Shown: positions 47,807 to 57,363 of the stretch, one piece after another
How positions within the stretch are numbered: the stretch's first letter is position 1
How the letters are laid out: the number at the start of each line of letters is the position of its first letter
Assembly: GCA_016722465.1 (NCBI GenBank)
Contig: JADKJC010000002.1
Coordinates: 62,001 to 126,000 of the forward strand
Reading direction: 5' to 3'
Origin: Chitinophagaceae bacterium
GTDB lineage: Bacteria; Bacteroidota; Bacteroidia; Chitinophagales; Chitinophagaceae
DNA: 64,000 bases
Position numbers and translations under genes: made by a program
The notes under the pieces: model-generated
What the model was told of the DNA's origin: nothing
What the model saw: the letters and a program-made list of their open reading frames with translations, nothing else
Databases searched by the model: none

Positions 47807-48646
47807 TTATTGTGTATTACGATACTTCAATTCAATTGCATGCAACTCAATCAAAGGTTTTAAAAACTCTTCCAGTGCATAAACAGACAATTGACTTGCT
47901 GCATCACACAAAGCATGTGTTGGATCAGGATGTGTTTCAATAAAGATACCATCTACACCTGCAGCTACTCCTGCCCTGCTGAGTACCGGTAAAAATTCCC
48001 TGTTACCGCCTTTTGCATCAGAACTTGGGATGCCGTATTTACGAACGCAGTGTGTAATATCAAATACAACCGGGTAACCAATTTTATTCATGTGGTAAAA
48101 ACTTCTTGGGTCAACCACCAGGTCGTTGTAACCCATGGTATAACCTCTTTCAGTTAAAATGATCTGGTCATTACCGGAATCAACCAGTTTGCCAACAGGA
48201 TGCTTCATATTATCCGGTGCTAAAAACTGGCCGTGCTTTACGTTGATCACTTTTCCTGTTTTTGCAGCAGCTACCAATAAACCTGACTGCATACATAAGT
48301 AAGCGGGTATCTGCAACACATCACAAACCTCTGCAACCGGCGCAGCCTGGTCGGGATAATGAATATCTGTGAGCAAGGTGAAGCCAAACTGTTCTTTTAC
48401 TTTAGCCAGTATCTTCATGCCTTCTGCAAGCCCGGGGCCCTGGTAATAACTTAAACTGCTGCGGTTATCTTTTGAAAAAGATGATTTGTAAATGATAGGG
48501 ATATTTAACTTCTCACTTACTTCTTTTAGTTTTTCTGCAGTTCGCATCATGATCGATTCTTCTTCGATCACACAGGGGCCGGAGATCAGGAACAGTTCAT
48601 CCGCTCCACATTCTATATTGCCAACTTTTACTTTTTTTGCACTCAT
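47807..48646 (-). CDS. kdsA: 3-deoxy-8-phosphooctulonate synthase
   Basis: The 279-residue protein has FLISGPCVIEEE, YKSSFSKDNRSS, GFTLLTDIHYPDQ, VKHGQFLAPDNM and IFIETHPDPTHAL, all KdsA signatures. It condenses phosphoenolpyruvate with arabinose-5-phosphate to Kdo-8-phosphate. In place of the metal-binding Cys of class II enzymes (Cys at the N-terminal strand), this protein has N in GNIECG, so metal class should be checked by alignment. It lies 2 bp after kdnB and is the last gene of the operon. Confidence 0.95.
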   Translation of the reverse strand: MSAKKVKVGNIECGADELFLISGPCVIEEESIMMRTAEKLKEVSEKLNIPIIYKSSFSKDNRSSLSYYQGPGLAEGMKILAKVKEQFGFTLLTDIHYPDQAAPVAEVCDVLQIPAYLCMQSGLLVAAAKTGKVINVKHGQFLAPDNMKHPVGKLVDSGNDQIILTERGYTMGYNDLVVDPRSFYHMNKIGYPVVFDITHCVRKYGIPSSDAKGGNREFLPVLSRAGVAAGVDGIFIETHPDPTHALCDAASQLSVYALEEFLKPLIELHAIELKYRNTQ

Positions 48647-48648
48647 GG

Positions 48649-49743
48649 TTATAATCTTTTGTATAAATCTTTAATGGTTTCCAATGTTATTTTCTCTTTC
48701 CAGTCTGGGCCAATGGCATGATTCCACATGTGTGGCAAATTATAAGCTACCTGCGCCATGGCAGTAATGATTTCATCACTCCAGTTTTTACTGAGGCCCT
48801 GTGGTAATTCCACGTTGTGCTGCACCAACATTTGTTTCAATTCCCGTACGCCTTCGCCGTAATAATCTTCCAAATGCTGAAAGGCCAGGCAGTTGGCATA
48901 GCAATGTTTCTCATGCAAAATTTTTGACAGCCCATAACTCAGCGCATGGCAAACACCCACTTCGGAATAAGTCAAACTCAATCCTCCCATCATACTTGCC
49001 ACCATTAATTTATCATCATTCTCCGGTGTTTGGCCAGCCTTGTCCCCTAAATAAATCTCCCTGCATAATTTCAATGATTGCTCTGCAAAAGCATGGCTGT
49101 AAGCATTATTCAATGTGCCATTTTCACTTTCGATACAATGAATATAAGTATCCATACCGGTGTACAACCATTTGTCTGTTGGAACAGATGCGATCAGTTC
49201 AGGATCCAGTATCACCTGGTTAAAAACCGTCCAGTCGCATTTTAATCCGAGTTTTTTTTCAGGGCCGGTGAGTACTGCCGTCATAGAAACTTCTGCGCCG
49301 GTTCCGGAAATGGTTGGCACTCCCAAATGATAAATGCCTGGGTTTTTAATTAAATTCAATCCCTGGTACAAAGTAGAAGAGCCTTCGTTGGTAAACATCA
49401 GTGACACTGCTTTTGCAATATCCATGATGCTGCCACCGCCAATACCGATAACACCTGCAGGAATGCCTTTGCTGTTCATCACTTCATCTCTCAGTGCATC
49501 TATCTGTTCTGTGGTTGGTTCATGCGGATCAACATCAATTAGTTTTACGATGTCATTTGCTTCTGCAGGAATTCTTTTTAATAAATCTTTACCAGCAAAA
49601 TAATTATCTACCACAAATAAAAAAAAGCCTGTTCCGCTGGAGGCAGGGTCATTACGTTTTTCAGCAAGGATGCCAGCCATATTATCAAAGCTGCCACGGC
49701 CGAAAACTACTTTGTCGATATTTTTAAAGTTCTTGTGAATCAT
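48649..49743 (-). CDS. kdnB: 3-deoxy-alpha-D-manno-octulosonate 8-oxidase (KdnB)
   Basis: The protein has 364 residues from ATG 49743 (MIHKNFKNIDKVVFGRGSF); the frame is open further upstream, but that text lies in a repeated spacer. It is an iron-containing group III alcohol dehydrogenase: GIGGGSIMDIAKAVSLM, GVPTISGTGAEVSMTAVL, MDTYIHCIES and the metal-site VGVCHALSYGL. The whole-length pattern matches KdnB of Shewanella oneidensis, which oxidises the C8 hydroxyl of Kdo to an aldehyde. Its partner KdnA is directly upstream. I am confident of the family and reasonably sure of the substrate because of the kdnA-kdsA context. Confidence 0.9.
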   Translation of the reverse strand: MIHKNFKNIDKVVFGRGSFDNMAGILAEKRNDPASSGTGFFLFVVDNYFAGKDLLKRIPAEANDIVKLIDVDPHEPTTEQIDALRDEVMNSKGIPAGVIGIGGGSIMDIAKAVSLMFTNEGSSTLYQGLNLIKNPGIYHLGVPTISGTGAEVSMTAVLTGPEKKLGLKCDWTVFNQVILDPELIASVPTDKWLYTGMDTYIHCIESENGTLNNAYSHAFAEQSLKLCREIYLGDKAGQTPENDDKLMVASMMGGLSLTYSEVGVCHALSYGLSKILHEKHCYANCLAFQHLEDYYGEGVRELKQMLVQHNVELPQGLSKNWSDEIITAMAQVAYNLPHMWNHAIGPDWKEKITLETIKDLYKRL

Positions 49744-49795
49744 TTGGTGAATGGTCAATGGTGAATGGTCAGTGTGAATTGTCAATAGTGAATAT
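49744..49795. repeat. Short imperfect tandem repeat in the kdnB-kdnA spacer
   Basis: Four imperfect copies of a GGTGAATGGTCAAT/GTGAATTGTCAATAGTGAA type unit sit directly upstream of the kdnB start. Such spacer repeats are common in Chitinophagaceae; role unknown. Confidence 0.5.
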
Positions 49796-49884
49796 AGTAT
49801 ACAAATAAATAAAACCTCTAACAATGTACGCTCACATCTCAACCAGAAAAAATTATCAATTATCCATTAATTAATTTTCAATTA

Positions 49885-51090
49885 TTAATTAACCGGCACC
49901 AGCACTTTCTCTACACAGGCTGCAATATTTTTTGCCAGCGAACGCACTTCCTCTTCCGTCCAGGTACAGCGGATGCCAAATGAAATTAAGCGGCCAATCA
50001 CTTCCTGTGATTTTGGCAATTCAAGATTATTATAATCCTGCGGTGCACCAAGCACTTCCACGGCTAATTTAGAAGCTGTCTTTAATTGTTTGATATGATC
50101 CCACTGGTTAATGAAATGATACATATTGATGAACCAGTAATTGAAACCTGTAACACCGGCTTTATTGAATTCATCTACCACCGCTTTTGCAGCAGCAGTA
50201 TCAGGGAGGAGCATGTTTAAGAAAGTAGCTGAATCACCATCGGGATCAGGTATGGTTGCAAATGAAATACCTTCTGTTTTTGACAACAATTCAGATAACA
50301 ATTTTTTGTTTTTATTATTTCTCCTGATGACATCCGGCACCCGGGCCGTTTGCACTTTACCAATGGCTGCATGCAATTCGCTGATGCGGTAATTGAAGCC
50401 AATAATCGGGTGTTGCTCCATTCCCCGGTTGTTGCCCACATGATCATGGCCATGGTCACTGTAAGAATCTGCCAGTTTATATGCAACCTCGTCATCTGTT
50501 ACCAACACCCCACCCTCACCAGCGGTGGCTATTTTAAAAAAATCAAAAGAATAACAGCCGGTTTTACCAAACAAACCAACGGATGTTCCTTTATAAGAAG
50601 ATCCAAATGCCTGGCCGGCATCTTCTACCAATACAAGGTTGTGTTCTTTTACAATTGGCATGATCTCGTCCATATTGGCCATGCCACCGCACATATGCAC
50701 CAGGCAGATACCCTTTGTTTTTGGTGTTAATACTTTTTTGATCCCGGCTGCACTCAGGCACAGGGTTTCATCTATTTCTGCAAATACGGGCTTGGCTCCC
50801 ACAAACAGCACCGCTTCTACTGAAGCTGCATACGTAAACGGCGGAACGATCACTTCATCACCTGCGCCAATGCCAGCGGCTGCCAGCGCTGTTGATACGG
50901 CAGTAGAGCCACTGCTCACCGCATGGGCATATTTGGCACCCGTAACTTTTTTTACTTCGGCCTCAAATTCTCTTGCTTTCCAGATATTGTTGCGCTGTGC
51001 ATCGTGGTTGTAGCGGAACAGGATACCCGTTCCCATCACATCATTCACTTCTTTTTGCTCTTCGGCACCAAATAATTCTGATCCTGGCAT
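49885..51090 (-). CDS. kdnA: 8-amino-3,8-dideoxy-alpha-D-manno-octulosonate transaminase (KdnA)
   Basis: The 401-residue DegT/DnrJ/EryC1/StrS-type PLP aminotransferase starts MPGSELFGAEEQKEV. It has SSGSTAVSTALAAAGIGAGDEVIVPPFTY, VEDAGQAFG and SFDFFKIATAGEGG with the PLP Lys. Full-length similarity is to KdnA, which aminates the aldehyde made by KdnB using glutamate. With kdnB and kdsA it forms the Kdo8N branch of lipopolysaccharide core synthesis. A TATTTTTG box at 51117-51110 lies about 20 bp upstream of the start. Confidence 0.9.
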   Translation of the reverse strand: MPGSELFGAEEQKEVNDVMGTGILFRYNHDAQRNNIWKAREFEAEVKKVTGAKYAHAVSSGSTAVSTALAAAGIGAGDEVIVPPFTYAASVEAVLFVGAKPVFAEIDETLCLSAAGIKKVLTPKTKGICLVHMCGGMANMDEIMPIVKEHNLVLVEDAGQAFGSSYKGTSVGLFGKTGCYSFDFFKIATAGEGGVLVTDDEVAYKLADSYSDHGHDHVGNNRGMEQHPIIGFNYRISELHAAIGKVQTARVPDVIRRNNKNKKLLSELLSKTEGISFATIPDPDGDSATFLNMLLPDTAAAKAVVDEFNKAGVTGFNYWFINMYHFINQWDHIKQLKTASKLAVEVLGAPQDYNNLELPKSQEVIGRLISFGIRCTWTEEEVRSLAKNIAACVEKVLVPVN

Positions 51091-51109
51091 AGTTGTAAAA
51101 TTTAGGCAA

Positions 51110-51117
51110 CAAAAATA
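51110..51117 (-). promoter_or_regulatory. Predicted -7 box of kdnA
   Basis: TATTTTTG on the minus strand (51117-51110) matches the TAnnTTTG consensus 20 nt before ATG 51090. The TTG element is not clear. Confidence 0.35.
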
Positions 51118-51220
51118 CGGCTTAGCCTAAACATTATTTTTAAAAAAATGCCGGGCGGTTGCCGCGGAAAACATGGTGAAGCATGAATAAGGAAATTAGC
51201 CGGCCCGATAGGTACGAATA

Positions 51221-51249
51221 AAAAAGATTTGCCGTGGGCAAATCTTTTT
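51221..51249 (-). terminator. Terminator hairpin upstream of kdnA
   Basis: Perfect 13-bp stem AAAAAGATTTGCC/GGCAAATCTTTTT (51221-51233 with 51237-51249, 3-nt loop), T tract on either strand. On the minus strand it ends the predicted small RNA; it can also act on the plus strand. Confidence 0.8.
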
Positions 51250-51337
51250 CTAAACCAAAAACAACCTGCCAAAACAGGTGAACCAACTTCTCAGGATATT
51301 GGTTTCACAGGAATGATTTTAAAACGGGACTATAATT
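51221..51337 (-). ncRNA. Candidate small RNA or leader upstream of kdnA
   Basis: On the minus strand a TACCTTTG box (51351-51344) would start transcription at about 51337, ending at the terminator 51221-51249, giving about 115 nt. Two further hairpins are visible: GTG-AACCAA pairing TTGGTT-CAC (51278-51286 with 51299-51308), and ACCTG/CAGGT (51264-51268 with 51275-51279), which overlap and could be alternatives. There is no open reading frame. It could be an independent sRNA or an attenuator-type leader of kdnA, which starts 130 nt further on. No known RNA family is recognised. The rest of 51352-51540 shows nothing clear. Confidence 0.45.
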
Positions 51338-51540
51338 GTGTTGCAAAGGTAAGCTGAGGTAAAATCTCACGGTTCTTCAATCAGTCAGCATTGTGACTGC
51401 AAAAGGCATTTTTCAACGCATTTTGTAAGATTTATTGGTTGCAAAAATAGTTCTTCAGCACTATAGGGAAGGAGTTAAACGGACATGGCTCTAATTGAAA
51501 ACGTCATTATTCATGATTAAAAAGCACTTTACTACAATTT

Positions 51541-52521
51541 CTACAACTCACTTGGCAGCTTATTAAACTGCTTTTTAAAAGCAATGGTAAAATTGCTGAG
51601 GTTTTTAAAACCCAGCCTGCTACCCACTTCTTTTACGGAGTACTTTCTGCTGGCAATAAGTTGCCTCGCCTTCAGCATCCTGTTTTTTTGATAATATTCG
51701 AAAAGGCTGTAATCATATATTTTTTTAAAGAGGTTTTTCAGGTTGGTTTCACTCATCATGGCGGTCCTGGCCAGTTCGGGCACCGGCGGTGGTGCTTCCC
51801 CTACATTTTTCGCCAAAATAGCCTCTATTAATATCATTCGTTTCAGGTCGGTTTCAGCAATTACAGGCACCTGCTCCGCATAAATGATCTTACCGTAAAG
51901 GTTTCGAAGGAATTTTTCCAACAACAGCATGGCCCTGTTTTGTAATGCGGCTAAATACAGAGGCTGCTCTTTTCGCAGGGCAAAAATATCTTCCATCAGT
52001 TCCCTGTACTCAATGGTGAGTACTTCAAAATGAGCGACCGGCCTGTCAACAGGTAATATGCTGTTCCAGATCAGGTCAAGCGCTGCTATGCCAAAATGCT
52101 GCTGAAACCATTCTTTGGTAAAATAGATATTAACACAACGGCTTTCTGTTTCGGCATTTACAATGTATTCAAGCGGCTGCAGCGGGTTACTCAAAAAAGC
52201 ACCTGAATAAATGGCCGTATTGTCTTCCAAAACCAGGTCTCCCTGTTTTACTGATAATGCTTTAAGGTTCCGCACTTCATCAAAACGGAGGGTGAAATGA
52301 TGACCGGCGGCAGCATTGCGTTTGAATAAAAAATCCTGGTGCAGGGTACATTCATTGGTAAGCACTTGTAATCCATTTGCCAAAGCTTCTACCTGGATAT
52401 AACCAGCCCCCGCCTTCGCCGGCAGCCACAAGATATTATTGCTTACCGGCGCATCAAGGGCATCGGCCAGCAACTGCAGGTAATCCAGATGATCACAATA
52501 ATTGTAGTTAAAACTAAACAT
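51541..52521 (-). CDS. AraC-family transcriptional regulator
   Basis: The 326-residue protein has an uncharacterised N-terminal sensor region (1 to about 220) and a C-terminal AraC helix-turn-helix (about 228-326; AMMSETNLKNLFKKIYDYSLFEYY, KARQLIASRKYSVKEVGSRLGFKNLSNFTIAFKKQF). The upstream neighbour on the same strand (52562-53557) is a paralogue with the same length and plan, 40 bp apart, so the pair arose by tandem duplication. No ligand is predictable from the sensor part. Confidence 0.85.
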   Translation of the reverse strand: MFSFNYNYCDHLDYLQLLADALDAPVSNNILWLPAKAGAGYIQVEALANGLQVLTNECTLHQDFLFKRNAAAGHHFTLRFDEVRNLKALSVKQGDLVLEDNTAIYSGAFLSNPLQPLEYIVNAETESRCVNIYFTKEWFQQHFGIAALDLIWNSILPVDRPVAHFEVLTIEYRELMEDIFALRKEQPLYLAALQNRAMLLLEKFLRNLYGKIIYAEQVPVIAETDLKRMILIEAILAKNVGEAPPPVPELARTAMMSETNLKNLFKKIYDYSLFEYYQKNRMLKARQLIASRKYSVKEVGSRLGFKNLSNFTIAFKKQFNKLPSEL

Positions 52522-52561
52522 GATAGCGGGAAGTAATTAGGCAAATTACAAAAACTACTGT

Positions 52562-53557
52562 TTATGACTCTTGAATTAATTGGGAAGGCAATGTATTGAA
52601 CTGCTTTTTAAAAGCGCTGGAAAAATTAGCAGCATTATAAAACCCAACTGAATCAGCGGTTTCCTTTACACTGTATTTACCGCTCAGCAACAATTCTTTT
52701 GCTTTTTGCAAGCGCATTGTTTGATAATAGGTGTAAATACCGCTGCCATACATTTCTTTAAATCGCTTCTTAAGTTTTGTAGTACTCATGGTAACCATCT
52801 TCGATAATTCTTCGATAGTGGGTGGTGGCTCACTCAGGTCTTTTACCAGCAAATGCTCAACTCTTACCAACCTATGCAGGTCTTCCTCACTCATATCCGG
52901 CTTACCTTCAAACTGTTTCATCTTTGCGGCCAGCCGGGTAAAAAATCTTTCGATCAATAAGGTTACCCGGTTTTTTAAAAAGACATTTTGGAGAGGGTCA
53001 TTTTTCTTTACATTCCATAATTCATCCATTAAACCCAAATACGGTGCATCCAGTGGTTCAATATCAAAACAGGCAGTTTTCAAGGACACATATTTTTGCA
53101 GTCCATCCACATTATCTCCAAGGCCGAGGTATTTTTTCAACCAGGCTTCACTGAAAAAAACCTTTACTGCTTTTACCACGGTGTTTGGTGCTATTTCCTC
53201 TGTATTGGAAAATACATTACTGGTGAGCCTTACCACAGCATGCCGGGTTTGTTTTTTCTGCAGCGTTTCACCACCCACGATAAAAGTAGCGGTATCATTA
53301 ATGTGTACATCTTCAAAATGAAGCACATAATACCGATTGTCTGATTGCTCTCTTTTTGCGATTAGGCGTTTGGTAAAAACAACATCAGCCAGCAACACCT
53401 GTAACTCATCCGCTAAGTCTATTACCTTAATGATTCCAGTACCGGCAGGTGGGTGAATCTCAATGAAATCTTCCCCGTTATATGGCGCATTCATTACTGC
53501 TGCCATTGTACGCAGGAAAGTTTTATTATCCGTATGATTCAATTCTAAAACGATCAT
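52562..53557 (-). CDS. AraC-family transcriptional regulator, paralogue
   Basis: The 331-residue protein has the same plan as the downstream regulator: an N-terminal sensor with no clear family, and an AraC domain (MVTMSTTKLKKRFKEMYGSGIYTYYQ, KAKELLLSGKYSVKETADSVGFYNAANFSSAFKKQF). It is likely cotranscribed with its paralogue. The shared DNA-binding helices suggest overlapping targets. Confidence 0.85.
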   Translation of the reverse strand: MIVLELNHTDNKTFLRTMAAVMNAPYNGEDFIEIHPPAGTGIIKVIDLADELQVLLADVVFTKRLIAKREQSDNRYYVLHFEDVHINDTATFIVGGETLQKKQTRHAVVRLTSNVFSNTEEIAPNTVVKAVKVFFSEAWLKKYLGLGDNVDGLQKYVSLKTACFDIEPLDAPYLGLMDELWNVKKNDPLQNVFLKNRVTLLIERFFTRLAAKMKQFEGKPDMSEEDLHRLVRVEHLLVKDLSEPPPTIEELSKMVTMSTTKLKKRFKEMYGSGIYTYYQTMRLQKAKELLLSGKYSVKETADSVGFYNAANFSSAFKKQFNTLPSQLIQES

Positions 53558-53599
53558 AGAACATGATTACTGCCGCTAAGGCAATGAGTATATCTGTTC

Positions 53600-53821
53600 T
53601 CAGAGATAGCGCAATGGATTGCGTCTTGCATTCAGGATGTATCTTTTAATATTCATCCAGAAAGCAATGAAAAGATAAATGATAACCGGCGACCCCATGG
53701 TAAGAAACGAAATGTAGATGAAATACTTCCGGATGGTGGAGGTAGCGATGCCCATTTTTTCACCAATAGCATTGCAAACGCCGAATACATGCCATTCAAT
53801 AAAATGCTTGAAACGCTTCAT
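53600..53821 (-). CDS. PspC-domain small membrane protein
   Basis: The protein has about 73 residues from ATG 53821 (MKRFKHFIEWHVFGVCNAIGEKMGIATSTIRKYFIY). The GVCNAIGEKMGI text is a PspC-like N-terminal motif, followed by one transmembrane segment (FLTMGSPVIIYLFIAFW). The frame is open upstream to 53929, but that text is not domain-like. Single-domain PspC proteins relate to phage-shock/envelope-stress responses; the role in this organism is unknown. Confidence 0.75.
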   Translation of the reverse strand: MKRFKHFIEWHVFGVCNAIGEKMGIATSTIRKYFIYISFLTMGSPVIIYLFIAFWMNIKRYILNARRNPLRYL

Positions 53822-54092
53822 GTTGTAAAGATAAAAAAAAAATGATACCGTAACTGTTATGTGCAAATCTTGTAAAACAGGGTAACTCCAATTACTCAAA
53901 TACAATCCTGTTATTAAAACGTATAGCACCTCATATTGTTGCTGTGTTTTTTTGAATTTTCAAAAATTATTCTGTCGGCTTTTCCGTACATTCGCAATCC
54001 AATTTAACAATGTGATCATTGGGAATATGCCCTCATACTTCCGGTAATTCACATCTCAATATTGCTCTTTTTCAAATCTTCAAAATTTACCT

Positions 54093-56363
54093 ATGGCGTT
54101 CGACATTGAAATGATCAAAAAGCTGTATGCCAACTATGGCAGCAGGATTGATGCAGCCCGTAAAACAGTGGGCAAACCCCTTACTTTAACTGAAAAGATA
54201 TTGTATGCACACCTTTGGCAGGGCGATGCCACTACTGCCTTTGAAAGAGGAAAGAGTTATGTGGATTTTGCCCCGGACCGTGTAGCCATGCAGGATGCCA
54301 CCGCACAAATGGCCCTGCTGCAATTCATGCAGGCAGGCCGTACGCAGGTAGCCGTTCCTTCCACAGTACATTGCGATCACCTGATTGTTGCAAAAGAAAA
54401 CAGTAAAATTGATCTTGAAAGAGCCGTTAACGAAAGCAGCGAAGTGTACGATTTCCTTGCATCGGTTTCTAATAAATACGGCATCGGTTTCTGGAAACCC
54501 GGTGCCGGTATCATTCACCAGGTAGTGCTGGAAAATTACGCCTTCCCCGGTGGTATGATGATCGGTACCGACAGCCATACGGTAAATGCCGGTGGTTTGG
54601 GTATGATTGCTATTGGTGTAGGTGGCGCCGATGCATGTGATGTAATGGCAGGCCTGCCATGGGAACTGAAAATGCCAAAACTCATCGGTATTAAGCTCAC
54701 TGGTAAATTAAGTGGCTGGACCGCCCCTAAAGATGTGATCTTAAAAGTAGCTGGTATCCTTACCGTTAAAGGTGGTACCGGCGCTGTAGTGGAATATTTT
54801 GGTGAAGGTGCAACTGCAATGAGCTGTACCGGCAAAGGCACCATCTGTAATATGGGTGCTGAAATTGGTGCTACCACTTCTACTTTTGGATATGACGAAA
54901 GCATGAGCCGCTATCTTAAATCAACCGGTCGTGAAGATGTGGCGATACTGGCAGATGACATCAAAGAACATTTGACTGCAGATGCCGAAGTGTACAGGAA
55001 CCCTGAACAATATTTCGACCAGGTAATTGAAATTAATTTAACCCAACTGGAACCACACCTGAATGGACCATTCACCCCGGATCTGGCCACGCCGATCTCT
55101 AAAATGAAAGAAGCTGCTGCTGCCAACAACTGGCCTACCAAGGTAGAAGTTGGTTTGATCGGAAGCTGCACCAATTCTTCTTACGAAGATATTTCAAGGG
55201 CGGTGAGCCTGGCAAAACAGGTAGCCGAAAAAGGACTGAAAACAAAAGCACAGTTCACCATTACACCAGGCAGCGAGCAGGTTCGGTATACCATTGAAAG
55301 AGATGGCTTCCTGGAAACATTTGATAAAATTGGCGCTACTGTATTTGCCAATGCATGCGGACCATGTATTGGTATGTGGGACAGGATGGGTGCTGAAAAA
55401 CTGGAACGCAATACCATCGTTCACTCCTTTAACAGGAACTTCTCTAAACGTGCCGATGGCAACCCGAATACATTGGCATTTGTTGCATCTCCGGAACTGG
55501 TAACCGCACTGGCCATCGCAGGTGACCTTACTTTCAATCCATTGACTGATACATTGACCAACGATAAAGGCGAGCAGGTAAAATTAGATCCGCCAACGGG
55601 GTATGAATTACCACCACTTGGTTTTGATGTAAAAGATGCAGGCTTCCAGGCACCTGCGGCAGATGGCAGCGGCGTAGAAGTAAAAGTATCTCCTGCCAGC
55701 AGCAGGCTGCAATTGCTTGATCCTTTTGCAGCGTGGGAAGGCACTGATCTGAAAGGTTTGAAATTACTGATCAAAGCAAAAGGAAAGTGTACAACCGACC
55801 ACATCAGTATGGCAGGCCCATGGTTAAAATTCCGTGGGCACTTAGATAATATCAGCAACAACATGCTGATCGGTGCTCTCAATTATTTTAATGAAAAAAC
55901 GGACAATGTAAAAAGCCAATTGACCGGCGAATATGGCCCGGTGCCTGCTACGCAAAGATTTTACAAAGCCGCAGGTATTGGCACTATAGTAGTGGGAGAT
56001 GAAAACTATGGTGAAGGTTCTTCAAGGGAACATGCAGCCATGGAGCCACGCCACCTGGGTGTGCGTGCCGTATTGGTAAAATCTTTTGCAAGGATACATG
56101 AGACCAACCTGAAAAAACAGGGCATGCTGGCGTTAACCTTTGCCAACAAAGAAGACTATGATAAGATACAGGAAGATGATACCATTGACATCATCGGGCT
56201 TACTTCTTTTGAGCCTGGCAAACCATTGGCCATTACCTTACACCATGCAGATGGCGGCACGGATATTATCCAGGTAAATCATACATACAACGAGCAACAA
56301 ATTGAATGGTTCAATGCCGGCGGTGCACTCAACATCATCCGCAGGGAATTTGCCAATAGCTAA
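54093..56363 (+). CDS. Aconitate hydratase (mitochondrial-type)
   Basis: The 756-residue protein starts [24 protein letters not shown]. It has [42 protein letters not shown], the 4Fe-4S Cys in [12 protein letters not shown] and in [12 protein letters not shown], and [20 protein letters not shown] in the swivel domain. This is the AcnA/mitochondrial-like aconitase of Bacteroidetes, which interconverts citrate and isocitrate in the TCA cycle in the cytoplasm. A single gene with its own terminator; the upstream 271 bp (53822-54092) holds only promoter-like sequence, including a TACATTCG box near 53988. Confidence 0.95.
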   Translation: MAFDIEMIKKLYANYGSRIDAARKTVGKPLTLTEKILYAHLWQGDATTAFERGKSYVDFAPDRVAMQDATAQMALLQFMQAGRTQVAVPSTVHCDHLIVAKENSKIDLERAVNESSEVYDFLASVSNKYGIGFWKPGAGIIHQVVLENYAFPGGMMIGTDSHTVNAGGLGMIAIGVGGADACDVMAGLPWELKMPKLIGIKLTGKLSGWTAPKDVILKVAGILTVKGGTGAVVEYFGEGATAMSCTGKGTICNMGAEIGATTSTFGYDESMSRYLKSTGREDVAILADDIKEHLTADAEVYRNPEQYFDQVIEINLTQLEPHLNGPFTPDLATPISKMKEAAAANNWPTKVEVGLIGSCTNSSYEDISRAVSLAKQVAEKGLKTKAQFTITPGSEQVRYTIERDGFLETFDKIGATVFANACGPCIGMWDRMGAEKLERNTIVHSFNRNFSKRADGNPNTLAFVASPELVTALAIAGDLTFNPLTDTLTNDKGEQVKLDPPTGYELPPLGFDVKDAGFQAPAADGSGVEVKVSPASSRLQLLDPFAAWEGTDLKGLKLLIKAKGKCTTDHISMAGPWLKFRGHLDNISNNMLIGALNYFNEKTDNVKSQLTGEYGPVPATQRFYKAAGIGTIVVGDENYGEGSSREHAAMEPRHLGVRAVLVKSFARIHETNLKKQGMLALTFANKEDYDKIQEDDTIDIIGLTSFEPGKPLAITLHHADGGTDIIQVNHTYNEQQIEWFNAGGALNIIRREFANS

Positions 56364-56383
56364 TTTGCCACTTGAAAAAAAGA

Positions 56384-56418
56384 AAAAGCGAAACTCTTAA
56401 AGGGGTTTCGCTTTTTTA
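56384..56418 (+). terminator. Terminator after aconitase
   Basis: Stem AAAAAGCGAAAC/GTTTCGCTTTTT (56384-56395 with 56406-56417), loop about 10 nt, followed by T. Confidence 0.85.
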
Positions 56419-56571
56419 ATTAGAGCATTTTTTTTTCTTACTTCACAAAAAGATTACCATCGCTGAAGTTACCGGGCAGAGGTTTCTTCAAGATTACACG
56501 TAAAGTACAAAGGGTTCTTTCAATGATACAAATACATAAATAAGGTTATCTTTATTTTAAACCCAACAACC

Positions 56572-56787
56572 ATGGAACTCTTAACCCCACAACCCGGCCT
56601 GATTTTCTGTACCATCTTAACACTCCTTATATGCTTCCCACTTTGGCTGATCGCACTCATCAGTATTTTAAAAAACAATTTTAGAGACAGTACCACCAAA
56701 CTCACCTGGGTGTTGGTTGTATTGTTGGTGCCTTTAATTGGATCTGTCCTGTACCTTGCTATTGGCAGGAATCAAATTGCACGGTAA
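56572..56787 (+). CDS. PLDc_N-type small membrane protein
   Basis: The 71-residue protein has two transmembrane segments (about 10-30 and 44-63) and the motif WVLVVLLVPLIGSVLYLAIGRNQ, typical of the phospholipase-D N-terminal (PLDc_N) domain family found as stand-alone small proteins in Bacteroidetes. Function unknown. It precedes the next small gene by 25 bp on the same strand. Confidence 0.8.
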   Translation: MELLTPQPGLIFCTILTLLICFPLWLIALISILKNNFRDSTTKLTWVLVVLLVPLIGSVLYLAIGRNQIAR

Positions 56788-56812
56788 ATAAGCATCTTTC
56801 ATTTTTTATAAA

Positions 56813-57334
56813 ATGATTAACAGGGTTATGAAAAATAAAAAAACAACCTGGCTGGTTGGCATTTTTATACTCCTGGCAATATCGTTTTTGTTGATTGATA
56901 ACAACTGGATGAACGGAGCAAGCGAACCGGTAACAATTTCATCAAAAAGGGTAGAACAATCAACCGGCAAAAACAGTCATCGCCACTCCACCTATTTTTG
57001 GGTTGACCATAGCAACAGAAAATACAAAGTGCCGGAATGGCTATATAATGAATTGCACCTTGGCGACAGCTTTTTAGTAAAAAGGTCAGTTATATTTAAC
57101 AAAGTAATCCGTATTCAATGTAGCCTGGATGGTTATGAAACGACGGAAAATATTGGTGTTATTAATGATGATTGGTTTGGAATCGGGCTTTGTGCCATTG
57201 CTATGTTACTTTCGGTTGTGGAGGTATTTGCTCCAGGCATTTTTAAAAATGAAGAACAACAATTTACAGCGTTCTACCTGTCAATTTTATTGACTGCCGT
57301 AATCATTGCTTTCTACTTTATTTTTTCCACCTGA
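56813..57334 (+). CDS. Uncharacterised membrane protein with three transmembrane segments
   Basis: The 173-residue protein has an N-terminal membrane segment (about 12-29), a soluble middle part (YFWVDHSNRKYKVPEWLYNEL, SFLVKRSVIFNKV), and two C-terminal membrane segments (about 122-142 and 150-170). I do not recognise a family. A second ATG at 56828 is equally possible. It is likely cotranscribed with the PLDc_N gene. Confidence 0.6.
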   Translation: MINRVMKNKKTTWLVGIFILLAISFLLIDNNWMNGASEPVTISSKRVEQSTGKNSHRHSTYFWVDHSNRKYKVPEWLYNELHLGDSFLVKRSVIFNKVIRIQCSLDGYETTENIGVINDDWFGIGLCAIAMLLSVVEVFAPGIFKNEEQQFTAFYLSILLTAVIIAFYFIFST

Positions 57335-57363
57335 AACTAGCGGGAAACATGATATCAAAAAAA

